From: Pseudomonas sp. Irchel 3H7
Lineage (GTDB): Bacteria > Pseudomonadota > Gammaproteobacteria > Pseudomonadales > Pseudomonadaceae
Reading direction: 5' to 3'
Length of the DNA stretch: 64,000 bases
Assembly (NCBI RefSeq): GCF_900187605.1
Contig: NZ_FYEA01000002.1
Location: forward strand, 310,001 to 374,000
Under the pieces are notes generated by a model. It ran no database searches. It was not told the origin of the DNA and saw only the letters and a list, made by a program, of their open reading frames with translations. This document shows positions 25,246 to 32,642 of this stretch, piece by piece (position 1 is the first letter of the stretch; each line of letters begins with the position of its first letter). Made by a program: the position numbers and the translations under genes.

Positions 25246-26205
25246 TCAATGGAACGGGAAAATGTAATTCATCCATGCTGCCATACGCAGGAGGATTTTG
25301 CGCATCGTGCCAATGTGGTGGAAGTGCTGACTGTATAACGCGGCCTGCCCGTACGCACCGCCCGGCATCAGCTTGCTGTACTGGGCGAACTCGGGATCGG
25401 TGATTTCGATGATCACCGGCACACGCCCGGCCGGCGGCGAACCGGTATAGCCGATCAGGGTGCCGGAAGGTTGCACCTGACCTTCGGCAATCACCCCGAT
25501 GACATTTTTCACCCGACCGGCGAACACCTTGCCGGGAATGCCGTCGAACGCGACTTCCGCCTCATCGCCGACGGTCAGGCGCAGCAGGCTGTTCTGGCGC
25601 ATCCACGCAGCAAAATATTGGCCTTCCTCGGGAATGAACACCATCGAGGGACGCAACGGCAACTTGCTCGCCATCATCCCCGGCCGCAACGAAACATGGG
25701 TGACGAAGCCTTTGCTCGGCGCGCGGACGGTGGTGTTGTCCAGCTCGAACTGGGCGTTGTCGAGTTGCGCTTGCAAATCGTCGGTGCGGGCAATCGCGGC
25801 ATCCAGTTCACGCTGGGTACCGAAGTTGCGCCGGATCAATTCGGTGATCCGGTAGCGATCACCCTTGGCGGCGATCAGTTGCGCCTTGAGCGACTTCACC
25901 CGGTTTTGAAACGGCGTAGGGTCGATGCGAAACAGCACGTCGCCTTTTTCCAGCGGCTCGTTCCCTTTCACCGGCACGTCGATCACTTGGCCGCTGATGA
26001 TGGGAATCACCGGCACAGAAACGAAGTAAGTGCGCGCCACTTCGGAGTAGGGATGGTTGTAGTTCATGGTGAAAATCAAGGCGCCGATCATCAGGATGCC
26101 GCCCAGTACGGCGGTGGGCACCGTCCATTTGTTCAGCGGGATACGGAAGATCTTGAACACTGCGACGCAGATCGCGGCGTAAGTCAGGATGAGCAGTAGA
26201 TCCAT
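25246..26205 (-). CDS. HlyD-family membrane-fusion protein (YiaV/AaeA-like)
   Basis: This 319-residue periplasmic adaptor has two N-terminal hydrophobic segments (about residues 2-20 and 28-48) and then the HlyD barrel-sandwich. The lipoyl half-motifs are visible at ISGQVIDVPVKGNEPLEKGD and VRAPSKGFVTHVSLRPGMMA, with a coiled hairpin between (about 95-145). GGAGGG precedes the ATG, and the DUF3302 gene ends 5 bp upstream. It should link the FUSC permease to an outer-membrane channel, which is not encoded here. Confidence 0.93.
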   Translation of the reverse strand: MDLLLILTYAAICVAVFKIFRIPLNKWTVPTAVLGGILMIGALIFTMNYNHPYSEVARTYFVSVPVIPIISGQVIDVPVKGNEPLEKGDVLFRIDPTPFQNRVKSLKAQLIAAKGDRYRITELIRRNFGTQRELDAAIARTDDLQAQLDNAQFELDNTTVRAPSKGFVTHVSLRPGMMASKLPLRPSMVFIPEEGQYFAAWMRQNSLLRLTVGDEAEVAFDGIPGKVFAGRVKNVIGVIAEGQVQPSGTLIGYTGSPPAGRVPVIIEITDPEFAQYSKLMPGGAYGQAALYSQHFHHIGTMRKILLRMAAWMNYIFPFH

Positions 26206-26210
26206 GGCGT

Positions 26211-26561
26211 TCAGCCCTCCCGGTTGTGGGGAGCAGTGGCATTCGCCGCTTCGAGTCGCTCGAGGCGTCCTTGCAGTTCGATCACCTGTTGCTCCAGGCG
26301 AGCGACATGGTTTTGCACGGATTTGCCGTCACCGAACCCCCAGCCGCGATCTTCTCGATAGGCCATCGCCCAGATCCACAGGAACGGCCAGAGCGCATGC
26401 AGCGTGAACAGACTGACCCAGCCAGTGGCATGGATTGCATCCTGATGCGGATGGTTACGGTGGACAGCAATTTCGTACGGAATGTCATGCAGCACGATGA
26501 TCCCGTAAAACAGCACGAGCCCGGCAAACACCAACACGCCTAACGCGAAGTAATCCAGCAT
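26211..26561 (-). CDS. DUF3302 (YiaW-like) small inner-membrane protein
   Basis: This 116-residue protein has two TM helices (about residues 4-26 and 48-66) and a C-terminal coiled coil (VARLEQQVIELQGRLERLEA). The pair with a HlyD-family gene downstream matches E. coli yiaW-yiaV. GGGAGC precedes the ATG at 26561, preferred over an in-frame codon eight residues upstream. Its position equals that of AaeX in aaeXAB, so it may be an accessory subunit of the efflux system. Confidence 0.88.
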   Translation of the reverse strand: MLDYFALGVLVFAGLVLFYGIIVLHDIPYEIAVHRNHPHQDAIHATGWVSLFTLHALWPFLWIWAMAYREDRGWGFGDGKSVQNHVARLEQQVIELQGRLERLEAANATAPHNREG

Positions 26562-26690
26562 GATCAAGCTCCCGGCATCCAGCACAGTGCTGGCATCAGT
26601 GTAGACACTGATTTGCCGGGCGCTTGGCGACTTTGGATCAGAACCGCATGTGGTCGCCTTCTTGCTTATTCATGATGCGGGTGACAGTGA

Positions 26691-28316
26691 TCAGAAGATG
26701 TAATCGGTGGTCAGGAAGCTCGAATCACGCCCGCGAATGATCTCGCTGATCAGGTCCTTGTTGCTGTCCTGGAACTTGGTCGCCACCAGCGTACGGATCG
26801 AGAACACCCGCAATGCATCGTGTACCGACAGCGTACCTTCCGCCGAATTCTTGCGTCCGTTGAACGGGTAAGTGTCCGGCCCGCGCTGGCATTGCGCGTT
26901 GAGGTTGATCCGCCCGACCTGGTTGGCAAAGGTGTCGACCAGACGACCGACCGCCACCGGGTTGGTGCCGAATATGCTCAGTTGCTGACCGAAGTCCGAC
27001 TCCAGCACATAGTCGATCACGGTATCGAGATGACGGTACGGCACGATCGGCACAACCGGGCCGAATTGCTCTTCCTGGTAGACACGCATCTGCGGATTCA
27101 CCGGGTACAGCACTGCCGGGTAAAAGAACGAGGCGAGCGATTCGCCGCCATTGGGGTTGACCACTTCGGCACCCTTGCTGCGCGCATCCGCCACCAGACC
27201 GTGTAGATAATCGACCTTGCCCGACTCCGGCAGCGGCGTCAGCGACACGCCGCTGTCCCATGGCATGCCCGGTTTCAGCGTGGCCAGTTTGGCGTTGAAT
27301 TTTTCGATGAAGCTGTCGACCACGTCTTCGTGGACGAAGAGGATTTTCAGCGCGGTGCAGCGCTGACCGTTGAACGAAAGTGAACCGGTGACCGCTTCGC
27401 TGACGGCGTTGTCGAGATCGACTTCCGGCAGAACGATGCCCGGGTTTTTCGCATCCAGCCCTAGTGCGGCGCGCAAACGGTGCGGTTTCGGGTGCAGTTT
27501 CTTCAGATCGCTGGCGGCTTTGTTGGTGCCGATGAAGGCGAAGATGTCGATCTTGCCGCTGGCCATCAGCGCACTGACGGTTTCGCGGCCACTGCCGTAG
27601 ATCACGTTGATCACGCCGGTGGGGAAGCTGTCGCGGAAGGCTTCGAGCAACGGACGGATCAACAGCACGCCGAGCTTGGCCGGTTTGAACACCACGGTGT
27701 TGCCCATGATCAGCGCCGGGATCAGCGTGGTGAAGGTTTCGTTCAGCGGGTAGTTGTAAGGGCCCATGCACAGGGCGACGCCGAGCGGCACGCGGCGGAT
27801 CTGCCCGAGGGTGTCCTGTTCCAGCTCGAAACGGCTGGAGCGGCGATCGAGCTCCTTGAGCGCATTGATGGTGTCGACGATGTAGTCGCAGGTGCGGTCG
27901 AACTCTTTTTCCGAGTCCTTGAGGTTCTTGCCGATCTCCCACATCAGCAACTTCACCACGGCATCGCGCTGCTGACGCATGCGGCCGAGGAAGGCTTCGA
28001 CGTGCTGGATACGTTCGGCCACGCGCATTGTCGGCCACAGGCCCTGGCCACGGTCGTAGGCACGTACGGCGGCGTCGAGGGCGGTGAGCGCGGTGTCGGC
28101 ATCGAGCAGCGGGGTGCTGCCGAGGATGACTTGTTCGTCGCCGTTGTCGCCTTTCAGATAGACCGGGCTGCGCACAGTGGCGAGCGGGCCGTCCCAGCGG
28201 CGCAACTGGCCGTCGACCAGATATTCGCGTTGCTCGACCTGAGCGTCGAGGCGGTATTTTTCCGGGATGTCGCTGACAGAAGGGAACAGGTTGCCAAGGA
28301 TGTTTGCTGTGGTCAT
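26691..28316 (-). CDS. GapN-like NADP-dependent aldehyde dehydrogenase
   Basis: This 541-residue protein of the ALDH superfamily is closest in feel to non-phosphorylating glyceraldehyde-3-phosphate dehydrogenases (ALDH11 type). The catalytic Cys is near residue 320 in SFNGQRCTALK. GPYNYPLNE and the FKPAKLGVL cofactor region (the FKPA lysine) are present. The place where most ALDHs have the general-base Glu (ELGGK) reads ALGLDAKNPGIVL, so that Glu is not obvious. The C-terminus ends in DSSFLTTDYIF. The start is at MTTANILGNLFPSV; the upstream extension lacks family character. It probably oxidises glyceraldehyde-3-phosphate to 3-phosphoglycerate with NADP. Monocistronic. Confidence 0.87.
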   Translation of the reverse strand: MTTANILGNLFPSVSDIPEKYRLDAQVEQREYLVDGQLRRWDGPLATVRSPVYLKGDNGDEQVILGSTPLLDADTALTALDAAVRAYDRGQGLWPTMRVAERIQHVEAFLGRMRQQRDAVVKLLMWEIGKNLKDSEKEFDRTCDYIVDTINALKELDRRSSRFELEQDTLGQIRRVPLGVALCMGPYNYPLNETFTTLIPALIMGNTVVFKPAKLGVLLIRPLLEAFRDSFPTGVINVIYGSGRETVSALMASGKIDIFAFIGTNKAASDLKKLHPKPHRLRAALGLDAKNPGIVLPEVDLDNAVSEAVTGSLSFNGQRCTALKILFVHEDVVDSFIEKFNAKLATLKPGMPWDSGVSLTPLPESGKVDYLHGLVADARSKGAEVVNPNGGESLASFFYPAVLYPVNPQMRVYQEEQFGPVVPIVPYRHLDTVIDYVLESDFGQQLSIFGTNPVAVGRLVDTFANQVGRINLNAQCQRGPDTYPFNGRKNSAEGTLSVHDALRVFSIRTLVATKFQDSNKDLISEIIRGRDSSFLTTDYIF

Positions 28317-28461
28317 GTCGCTACCCCGTGTTGATGTCCGTATGCAGATCAAAAAGCCTTCACAGGTTATACGCCTGAATGCGCCGGAATTTAAACCCGC
28401 AAATGTCACCCGAATGTCACGCAAAGGCGCAGAGCAGAGCGGACATCCACATCGGAAATCC

Positions 28462-28546
28462 TGTAGGAGCTGCCGAAGGCTGCGATCTTTTGACTTTGAT
28501 TTTTAAGATCAAGATCAAAAGATCGCAGCCTTCGGCAGCTCCTACA
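28462..28546. repeat. REPIN-like inverted pair (TGTAGGAGCTGCCGAAGGCT type)
   Basis: TGTAGGAGCTGCCGAAGGCT plus a further 12 bases is mirrored exactly by the right arm ending AGCTCCTACA, giving arms over 30 bp around a short AT-rich centre. The 332-bp gap between the aldehyde dehydrogenase start and the cytochrome gene holds this element and little else. A second, less perfect copy lies at 48738-48824. Confidence 0.9.
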
Positions 28547-28648
28547 TAGAAGTCATGTCCCCGGATGCCCCCCTCACTGTCCCGCAATGCCCTCAACCCG
28601 CTGCAGCCGCTGCCTTAATGTGTGAGCACAACAATAAGCGAGGCTGTC

Positions 28649-29005
28649 ATGCGGGTAATCCGATTCTCTCTACTGCTGGCCTTGGTCATGGCGCTGTCTG
28701 GCTGCGGCGAAGACCCCAAACCTCCGGCCAACACCACCAACAACGCGACCCCCAAAGACCCGGCTCTGGCGCAAATCTACGCCAACAGCTGCCAGCTCTG
28801 CCACGCCAACCCGGCCGCCAACGCGCCACTCACCGGTGATCGCAAAGCCTGGGAGCCGCGCCTCCAGCAGGGCACTGACACGCTGCTCGATCACGCCATC
28901 AACGGCTACAACGGCATGCCGCCGATGGGCCAGTGCGTCGAGTGCTCGGAAGAGCAATTCCTGCAATTGATCGGCTTCATGGCCGACCAGCCCCTCCCTC
29001 AATAA
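28649..29005 (+). CDS. Cytochrome c lipoprotein (c5/class I type)
   Basis: This 118-residue precursor has a lipobox (LLALVMALSGC, Cys near residue 18). The single haem site is CQLCHANPAANAPLTGD near residues 51-55, and the axial Met lies in NGYNGMPPMGQC. An extra Cys pair (GQCVEC) follows, as in cytochrome c5. AGCGAGG precedes the ATG. It is a membrane-anchored periplasmic electron carrier. The lactone-oxidase gene starts 10 bp downstream, so this cytochrome is a likely electron acceptor for that flavoenzyme (inference). Confidence 0.9.
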   Translation: MRVIRFSLLLALVMALSGCGEDPKPPANTTNNATPKDPALAQIYANSCQLCHANPAANAPLTGDRKAWEPRLQQGTDTLLDHAINGYNGMPPMGQCVECSEEQFLQLIGFMADQPLPQ

Positions 29006-29015
29006 GGTGCCCGGC

Positions 29016-30410
29016 ATGACCATGGATCTGACACGGCGTCAGTTGTTGCAACGGGCAAGTATTGTCGGCGCGTTCAGCGCGTTGGCGAGCCACCCGGCAC
29101 TGGGCCAGTTGATGCGTGCGCCGCGTTTGATTCCGTGGCGCAACTGGTCGGGCGGGCAGAGTTGCCTGCCAGCCGCTCGGTTGGCGCCGAAGAATCTTGA
29201 TGAGTTGGCAACCATCATCAAGCAGGCACAAGGCAAGATTCGCCCGGTCGGCTCGGCGCATTCCTTCAGCGCGCTGGTGCCCACTGACGGCACGCTGTTG
29301 TCGCTGAGCTATTTCAACGGTCTGCTCGATCACGACGCGAAAACCTTGCAAGCCGAATTCGCCGCCGGCACACCGATGTCGCGCATGGGCCAGCCGCTGA
29401 AAGACATCGGTCAGGCTCTGCAAAACATGGCTGACATCGATTACCAGACACTCGCCGGGGCCATTTCCACCTCAACCCACGGCACCGGCAAAAACTTCCA
29501 GTCGTACTCGGCGCACGTCTGCGGCATGCAACTGGTGACGGCCAGCGGTGAAGTGCTCGACTGCGACAGCCAACGCCATGCCGAAGTATTCAATGCCGCC
29601 CGGGTTTCTCTCGGCGCCCTCGGTGTGGCGACGAAAATCCGCCTGCAAAACCGCCCGGCCTATCGCCTGCGCGAACGCCAGTGGATCGCCAAGACTGAAG
29701 AACTGCTGGAGGACATCGACAACAACACCCGTGAAAACCAGCACTGGGAAATGCTCGTCGTTACCCATTCCGACTACGCCTTGTCGATCGCCCTCAATGA
29801 AACCGACGACCCGGCCACGCCGCCGATCAGCCCGGAAGAAGAGGGCGGTAACGAGTTCGTTAACCTGATCGAGAAGATCGATAAGTACGGCAGCGACTTC
29901 CCCGACCTGCGCCGCACGCTGCTCAACAATTTGCGTCATCTGGCCAGTTTCGATGATCGCGTCGGCGACTCGTTCGACATCTACGCCAACGTACGCACCG
30001 TGCGGTTCAATGAAATGGAATACTCGGTGCCGGCTGAGCACGGCCCGGCTTGCCTGCGGGAAATCCTCAAGCTGATTCAGGACAAGGACCTGCGCACCTG
30101 GTTTCCCATCGAGTACCGCTACGTCAAGGCTGACGACATTCCGCTGAGCATGTTCGAGGGCCGCGACAGTTGTTCGATCTCGGTCCACCAGCATTATCAG
30201 ATGGATCATCACAACTTCTTCGCGGCGGTTGAACCGATCTTCTGGAAGTACAACGGCCGACCGCACTGGGGCAAGTTGAACACGCTCAACGCGAAGAACC
30301 TGCAAGCGCTATACCCGCGCTGGCGCGAGTTTGTCGATGTGCGCCAGGCACTGGATCCGAGCGGGCGCTTTCTCAATGCGCATCTGGCGTCGATATTGGG
30401 GGTGAGCTGA
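29016..30410 (+). CDS. FAD-dependent aldonolactone oxidase (D-arabinono-1,4-lactone oxidase family), Tat-exported
   Basis: This 464-residue protein has a Tat signal (LTRRQLLQRASIVGAFSA) and then a VAO-type FAD domain (IRPVGSAHSFSALV; AGAISTSTHGTGKNFQSYSA). The ALO C-terminal domain ends with PHWGKLNTL, the HWGK motif of sugar-lactone oxidases. It should oxidise an aldono-1,4-lactone or related polyol in the periplasm. AAGG precedes ATG 29016; a GTG three codons upstream is possible. It sits between a cytochrome lipoprotein and a PLP enzyme (TGATG overlap), so reduced FAD may be reoxidised by the cytochrome rather than by O2. Confidence 0.92.
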   Translation: MTMDLTRRQLLQRASIVGAFSALASHPALGQLMRAPRLIPWRNWSGGQSCLPAARLAPKNLDELATIIKQAQGKIRPVGSAHSFSALVPTDGTLLSLSYFNGLLDHDAKTLQAEFAAGTPMSRMGQPLKDIGQALQNMADIDYQTLAGAISTSTHGTGKNFQSYSAHVCGMQLVTASGEVLDCDSQRHAEVFNAARVSLGALGVATKIRLQNRPAYRLRERQWIAKTEELLEDIDNNTRENQHWEMLVVTHSDYALSIALNETDDPATPPISPEEEGGNEFVNLIEKIDKYGSDFPDLRRTLLNNLRHLASFDDRVGDSFDIYANVRTVRFNEMEYSVPAEHGPACLREILKLIQDKDLRTWFPIEYRYVKADDIPLSMFEGRDSCSISVHQHYQMDHHNFFAAVEPIFWKYNGRPHWGKLNTLNAKNLQALYPRWREFVDVRQALDPSGRFLNAHLASILGVS

Positions 30411-31693
30411 TGGCGGTCAATCGACGCAATTTTCTGCTTGGCACGTTGGGGTTTGGCGCATTGTTGGTGGGCGTCGGCGCGTGGTTGCGGCCGGGAGACC
30501 ACGGCGCGCCGTACAGCGATTATTTCCGCGCACTGAACAAAGAGTTAAAGGAAAAAGGCCCGATGCGCCCGGTGCTGCTGATCGACCTGGATCGGCTCGA
30601 TCACAACATCGATGTGGTGATGCAGTCGGTCAGGCGCGGCGGCAAACAATTGCGTCTGGTGGAGAAGTCGCTGCCGTCACCGGGGCTGTTGAGCTACATC
30701 GCACAACGTGCCGGGACGCAAAAATTGATGTCATTCCATCAGCCGTTTCTCAATCATGATGCGCAGGTATTTCCACAGTCCGACATCCTGCTCGGCAAGC
30801 CATTGCCGGTGCGTTCGGCAGAGCTGTTCTACCAAACCCACAAAGGTCCGTTCGATCCCGCAAAGCAACTGCAATGGCTGCTCGACGGCCCCGAACGTTT
30901 GCAGCAATACCTTGCGTTGGCGAAGGGTTTGGGCACGCGGATGCGTATCAACATCGAGCTGGACGTCGGTCTGCATCGGGGCGGGGTCAGTGATGTGAAT
31001 GTCCTTGGGCAAATGCTCACGCTGATCAGCGCCAATCCGCAGCACCTGGAATTCGCCGGGTTCATGGGTTACGACCCGTTCGTGGGCATGGGCGTGCCGG
31101 GGATTCTCGGCTCGCCGGAGGAGTTGTTCGCCAAGGTCATGGTGAATTATCAGCGTTGTGTTGATTTCACCCGGCAGCATTTTCCCGCGTTGTGGCATGA
31201 CGGTTTGTGCCTGAATACCGCTGGCAGCCCGAGTTATCGCATGCATGAAAACGAGAAGCTCAGCAGCGAGGTTTCGGTGGGCACGGCGATGCTCAAGCCG
31301 ACGCACTACGATTTGCCATCGCTCACCGAACACGTCCCCGCGACCTACATCGCCACGCCTGTTTTAAAAAGCACCGGTGCGGTGAATATCCCGGCGCTGG
31401 ATGGCAAGTCGAAGTTGTTTTCGTGGTGGGATCAGAATCAGCGCCAGACCTATTTCATCTACGGCGGTAACTGGATGGCCGAGTTCGAATCGCCCCAGGG
31501 TTTACAGAGCAACAGCGTCTACGGACGCAGCTCCAATCAAGAGATGGTCAATGGCTCCAACGCCGTGGGCCTGACGATAGAAGATCAAGTCTTCCTGCGC
31601 CCGACCCAGACCGAGTCCGTACTGCTGCAATTCGGCGATTTGCTGGCCGTGCGCAACGGCAAAATCGTCGACACCTGGCCCGTCTACACCTAA
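30410..31693 (+). CDS. D-threonine-aldolase-like (DSD1/alanine racemase N-terminal fold) PLP enzyme, exported
   Basis: This 427-residue protein begins MAVNRRNFLLGTLGFGAL, a Tat-like signal and membrane anchor. The body has the alanine-racemase-type PLP barrel: PVLLIDLDRLDHNID, and LRLVEKSLPSPG with the presumed PLP lysine near residue 87. The C-terminal beta-domain of D-threonine aldolases/D-serine dehydratases follows. A periplasmic PLP enzyme with a D-amino-acid-type fold is unusual. The start overlaps the lactone-oxidase stop (TGATG), so the two are co-translated. The substrate is unknown; a beta-hydroxy amino acid is the family expectation. Confidence 0.88.
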   Translation: MAVNRRNFLLGTLGFGALLVGVGAWLRPGDHGAPYSDYFRALNKELKEKGPMRPVLLIDLDRLDHNIDVVMQSVRRGGKQLRLVEKSLPSPGLLSYIAQRAGTQKLMSFHQPFLNHDAQVFPQSDILLGKPLPVRSAELFYQTHKGPFDPAKQLQWLLDGPERLQQYLALAKGLGTRMRINIELDVGLHRGGVSDVNVLGQMLTLISANPQHLEFAGFMGYDPFVGMGVPGILGSPEELFAKVMVNYQRCVDFTRQHFPALWHDGLCLNTAGSPSYRMHENEKLSSEVSVGTAMLKPTHYDLPSLTEHVPATYIATPVLKSTGAVNIPALDGKSKLFSWWDQNQRQTYFIYGGNWMAEFESPQGLQSNSVYGRSSNQEMVNGSNAVGLTIEDQVFLRPTQTESVLLQFGDLLAVRNGKIVDTWPVYT

Positions 31694-31717
31694 CCCCAAA
31701 TCACCCAAACACTGCAA

Positions 31718-31816
31718 AACCCTGTGGGAGCTGGCTTGCCAGCGATGGCGTCATGTCAGCAACCCTTTACTTCGCTGACAGACCGCTATCGCTGGCAAGC
31801 CAGCTCCCACAGGGTT
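31718..31816. repeat. REPIN-like inverted pair (TGTGGGAGCTGGCTTGCCAGCGAT type)
   Basis: AACCCTGTGGGAGCTGGCTT, continuing for ten more bases, is mirrored at AAGCCAGCTCCCACAGGGTT around a ~35-bp centre. It lies in the 281-bp gap before the antitoxin/transposase-like gene and may also stop the upstream transcript. The same sequence type is inserted in the batD gene at 63195-63303. Confidence 0.9.
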
Positions 31817-31974
31817 CTCGGTGTATGTCCTATCTCATTGCCAAATTCTGTAATGAAGCTTTTATGACAAAAGTTCGGTAGCACATCGCCAGTCCGGTCA
31901 TGCCTATGTAACGCGCTTGAGGGGCCCAACGGGGCGCTTTTCACAAGCCGAGGCGGGACGCCGGGAGTGAGGCA

Positions 31975-32586
31975 ATGGGGACTATGGAACGCTACTCGAA
32001 AGTGGGCATGCAGGAACTCGATCAACGCCTGTCGAAGATCGTCGAAGCCGCGCGCAAGAAGCCGGTTTCGGTGTATCGCTACGGCGCGCCATGGGTCTGG
32101 ATTGTCTCGCAGGATGACTGGCAGGGCGCCTTGAAAGAGGTCTCCAGCTACATTCCGCCGGGCCATTCGCTGGTGTTGCTGCGCCCGCAGATCGACGACT
32201 TGCTCGACGCCCACCGCGAGCTCCTGCACGACCTCAATGCCGAACCGGGCATGCTGATTCCCGCGCAAACGGTCATGCACATCTTGCTCCTGCAACTGCT
32301 GTATTCGGTGCCCAGCGAGCAGCAACTGTATGAACAGCTCAATTACAACCTGTTGTTCCGCTGGTTCGTCGGTCTTGGCCTGAACCAGAAAGTCTGGAGC
32401 TTCAACGCCCTCAGTCGCGACATCGCCACGCTGCTCAACGAGCCCCGGGCGGTGCTGCTCATTCAAAAAATCATCGGCGAAGTGTTCTGCGGCGCGTTGC
32501 TGCAAATGCCCGAGTTCTCCTTGAACTTCGCGCTTTTGCACACGTGGCTGGGCAAACACGCCTGCGCCTCGACAGCCAGCAATTGA
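31975..32586 (+). CDS. Fusion of a Phd/YefM antitoxin-like domain with an IS5-type transposase N-terminal domain
   Basis: This is a 203-residue protein. Residues ~4-50 (YSKVGMQELDQRLSKIVEAA, then PVSVYRYGAPWVWIVSQDDW) match the Phd/YefM antitoxin pattern of a beta-alpha DNA-binding fold. Residues ~100-160 (LLLQLLYSVPSEQQLYEQLN, then YNLLFRWFVGLGLNQKVW) match the DUF772 N-terminal domain of IS5/InsH transposases. No transposase catalytic (DDE) domain follows, and there are no IS ends or toxin gene. GGGAGTGAGG precedes the ATG. It is the first gene before the TpsB operon (56 bp gap). A regulator built from a domesticated transposase domain is my inference. Confidence 0.82.
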   Translation: MGTMERYSKVGMQELDQRLSKIVEAARKKPVSVYRYGAPWVWIVSQDDWQGALKEVSSYIPPGHSLVLLRPQIDDLLDAHRELLHDLNAEPGMLIPAQTVMHILLLQLLYSVPSEQQLYEQLNYNLLFRWFVGLGLNQKVWSFNALSRDIATLLNEPRAVLLIQKIIGEVFCGALLQMPEFSLNFALLHTWLGKHACASTASN

Positions 32587-32642
32587 CGCCATACACGCGG
32601 CGTTCGAAACGCCAACAGGTCATCGCGAATTCAGGGGGTAGT

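Noticed and set aside
26725..28038. 437-codon frame within the aldehyde dehydrogenase gene (same strand, other frame)
   Set aside because: It is extremely Arg/Pro-rich with no plausible fold, and lies wholly inside a recognised gene.
31975..32300. Toxin-antitoxin pair with the Phd-like domain
   Set aside because: No toxin-sized gene is next to it. The downstream gene is an outer-membrane transporter.
31975..32586. Complete insertion sequence
   Set aside because: Only a transposase N-terminal-type domain is present. There is no DDE catalytic region, and no terminal inverted repeats or target duplication were seen around it.
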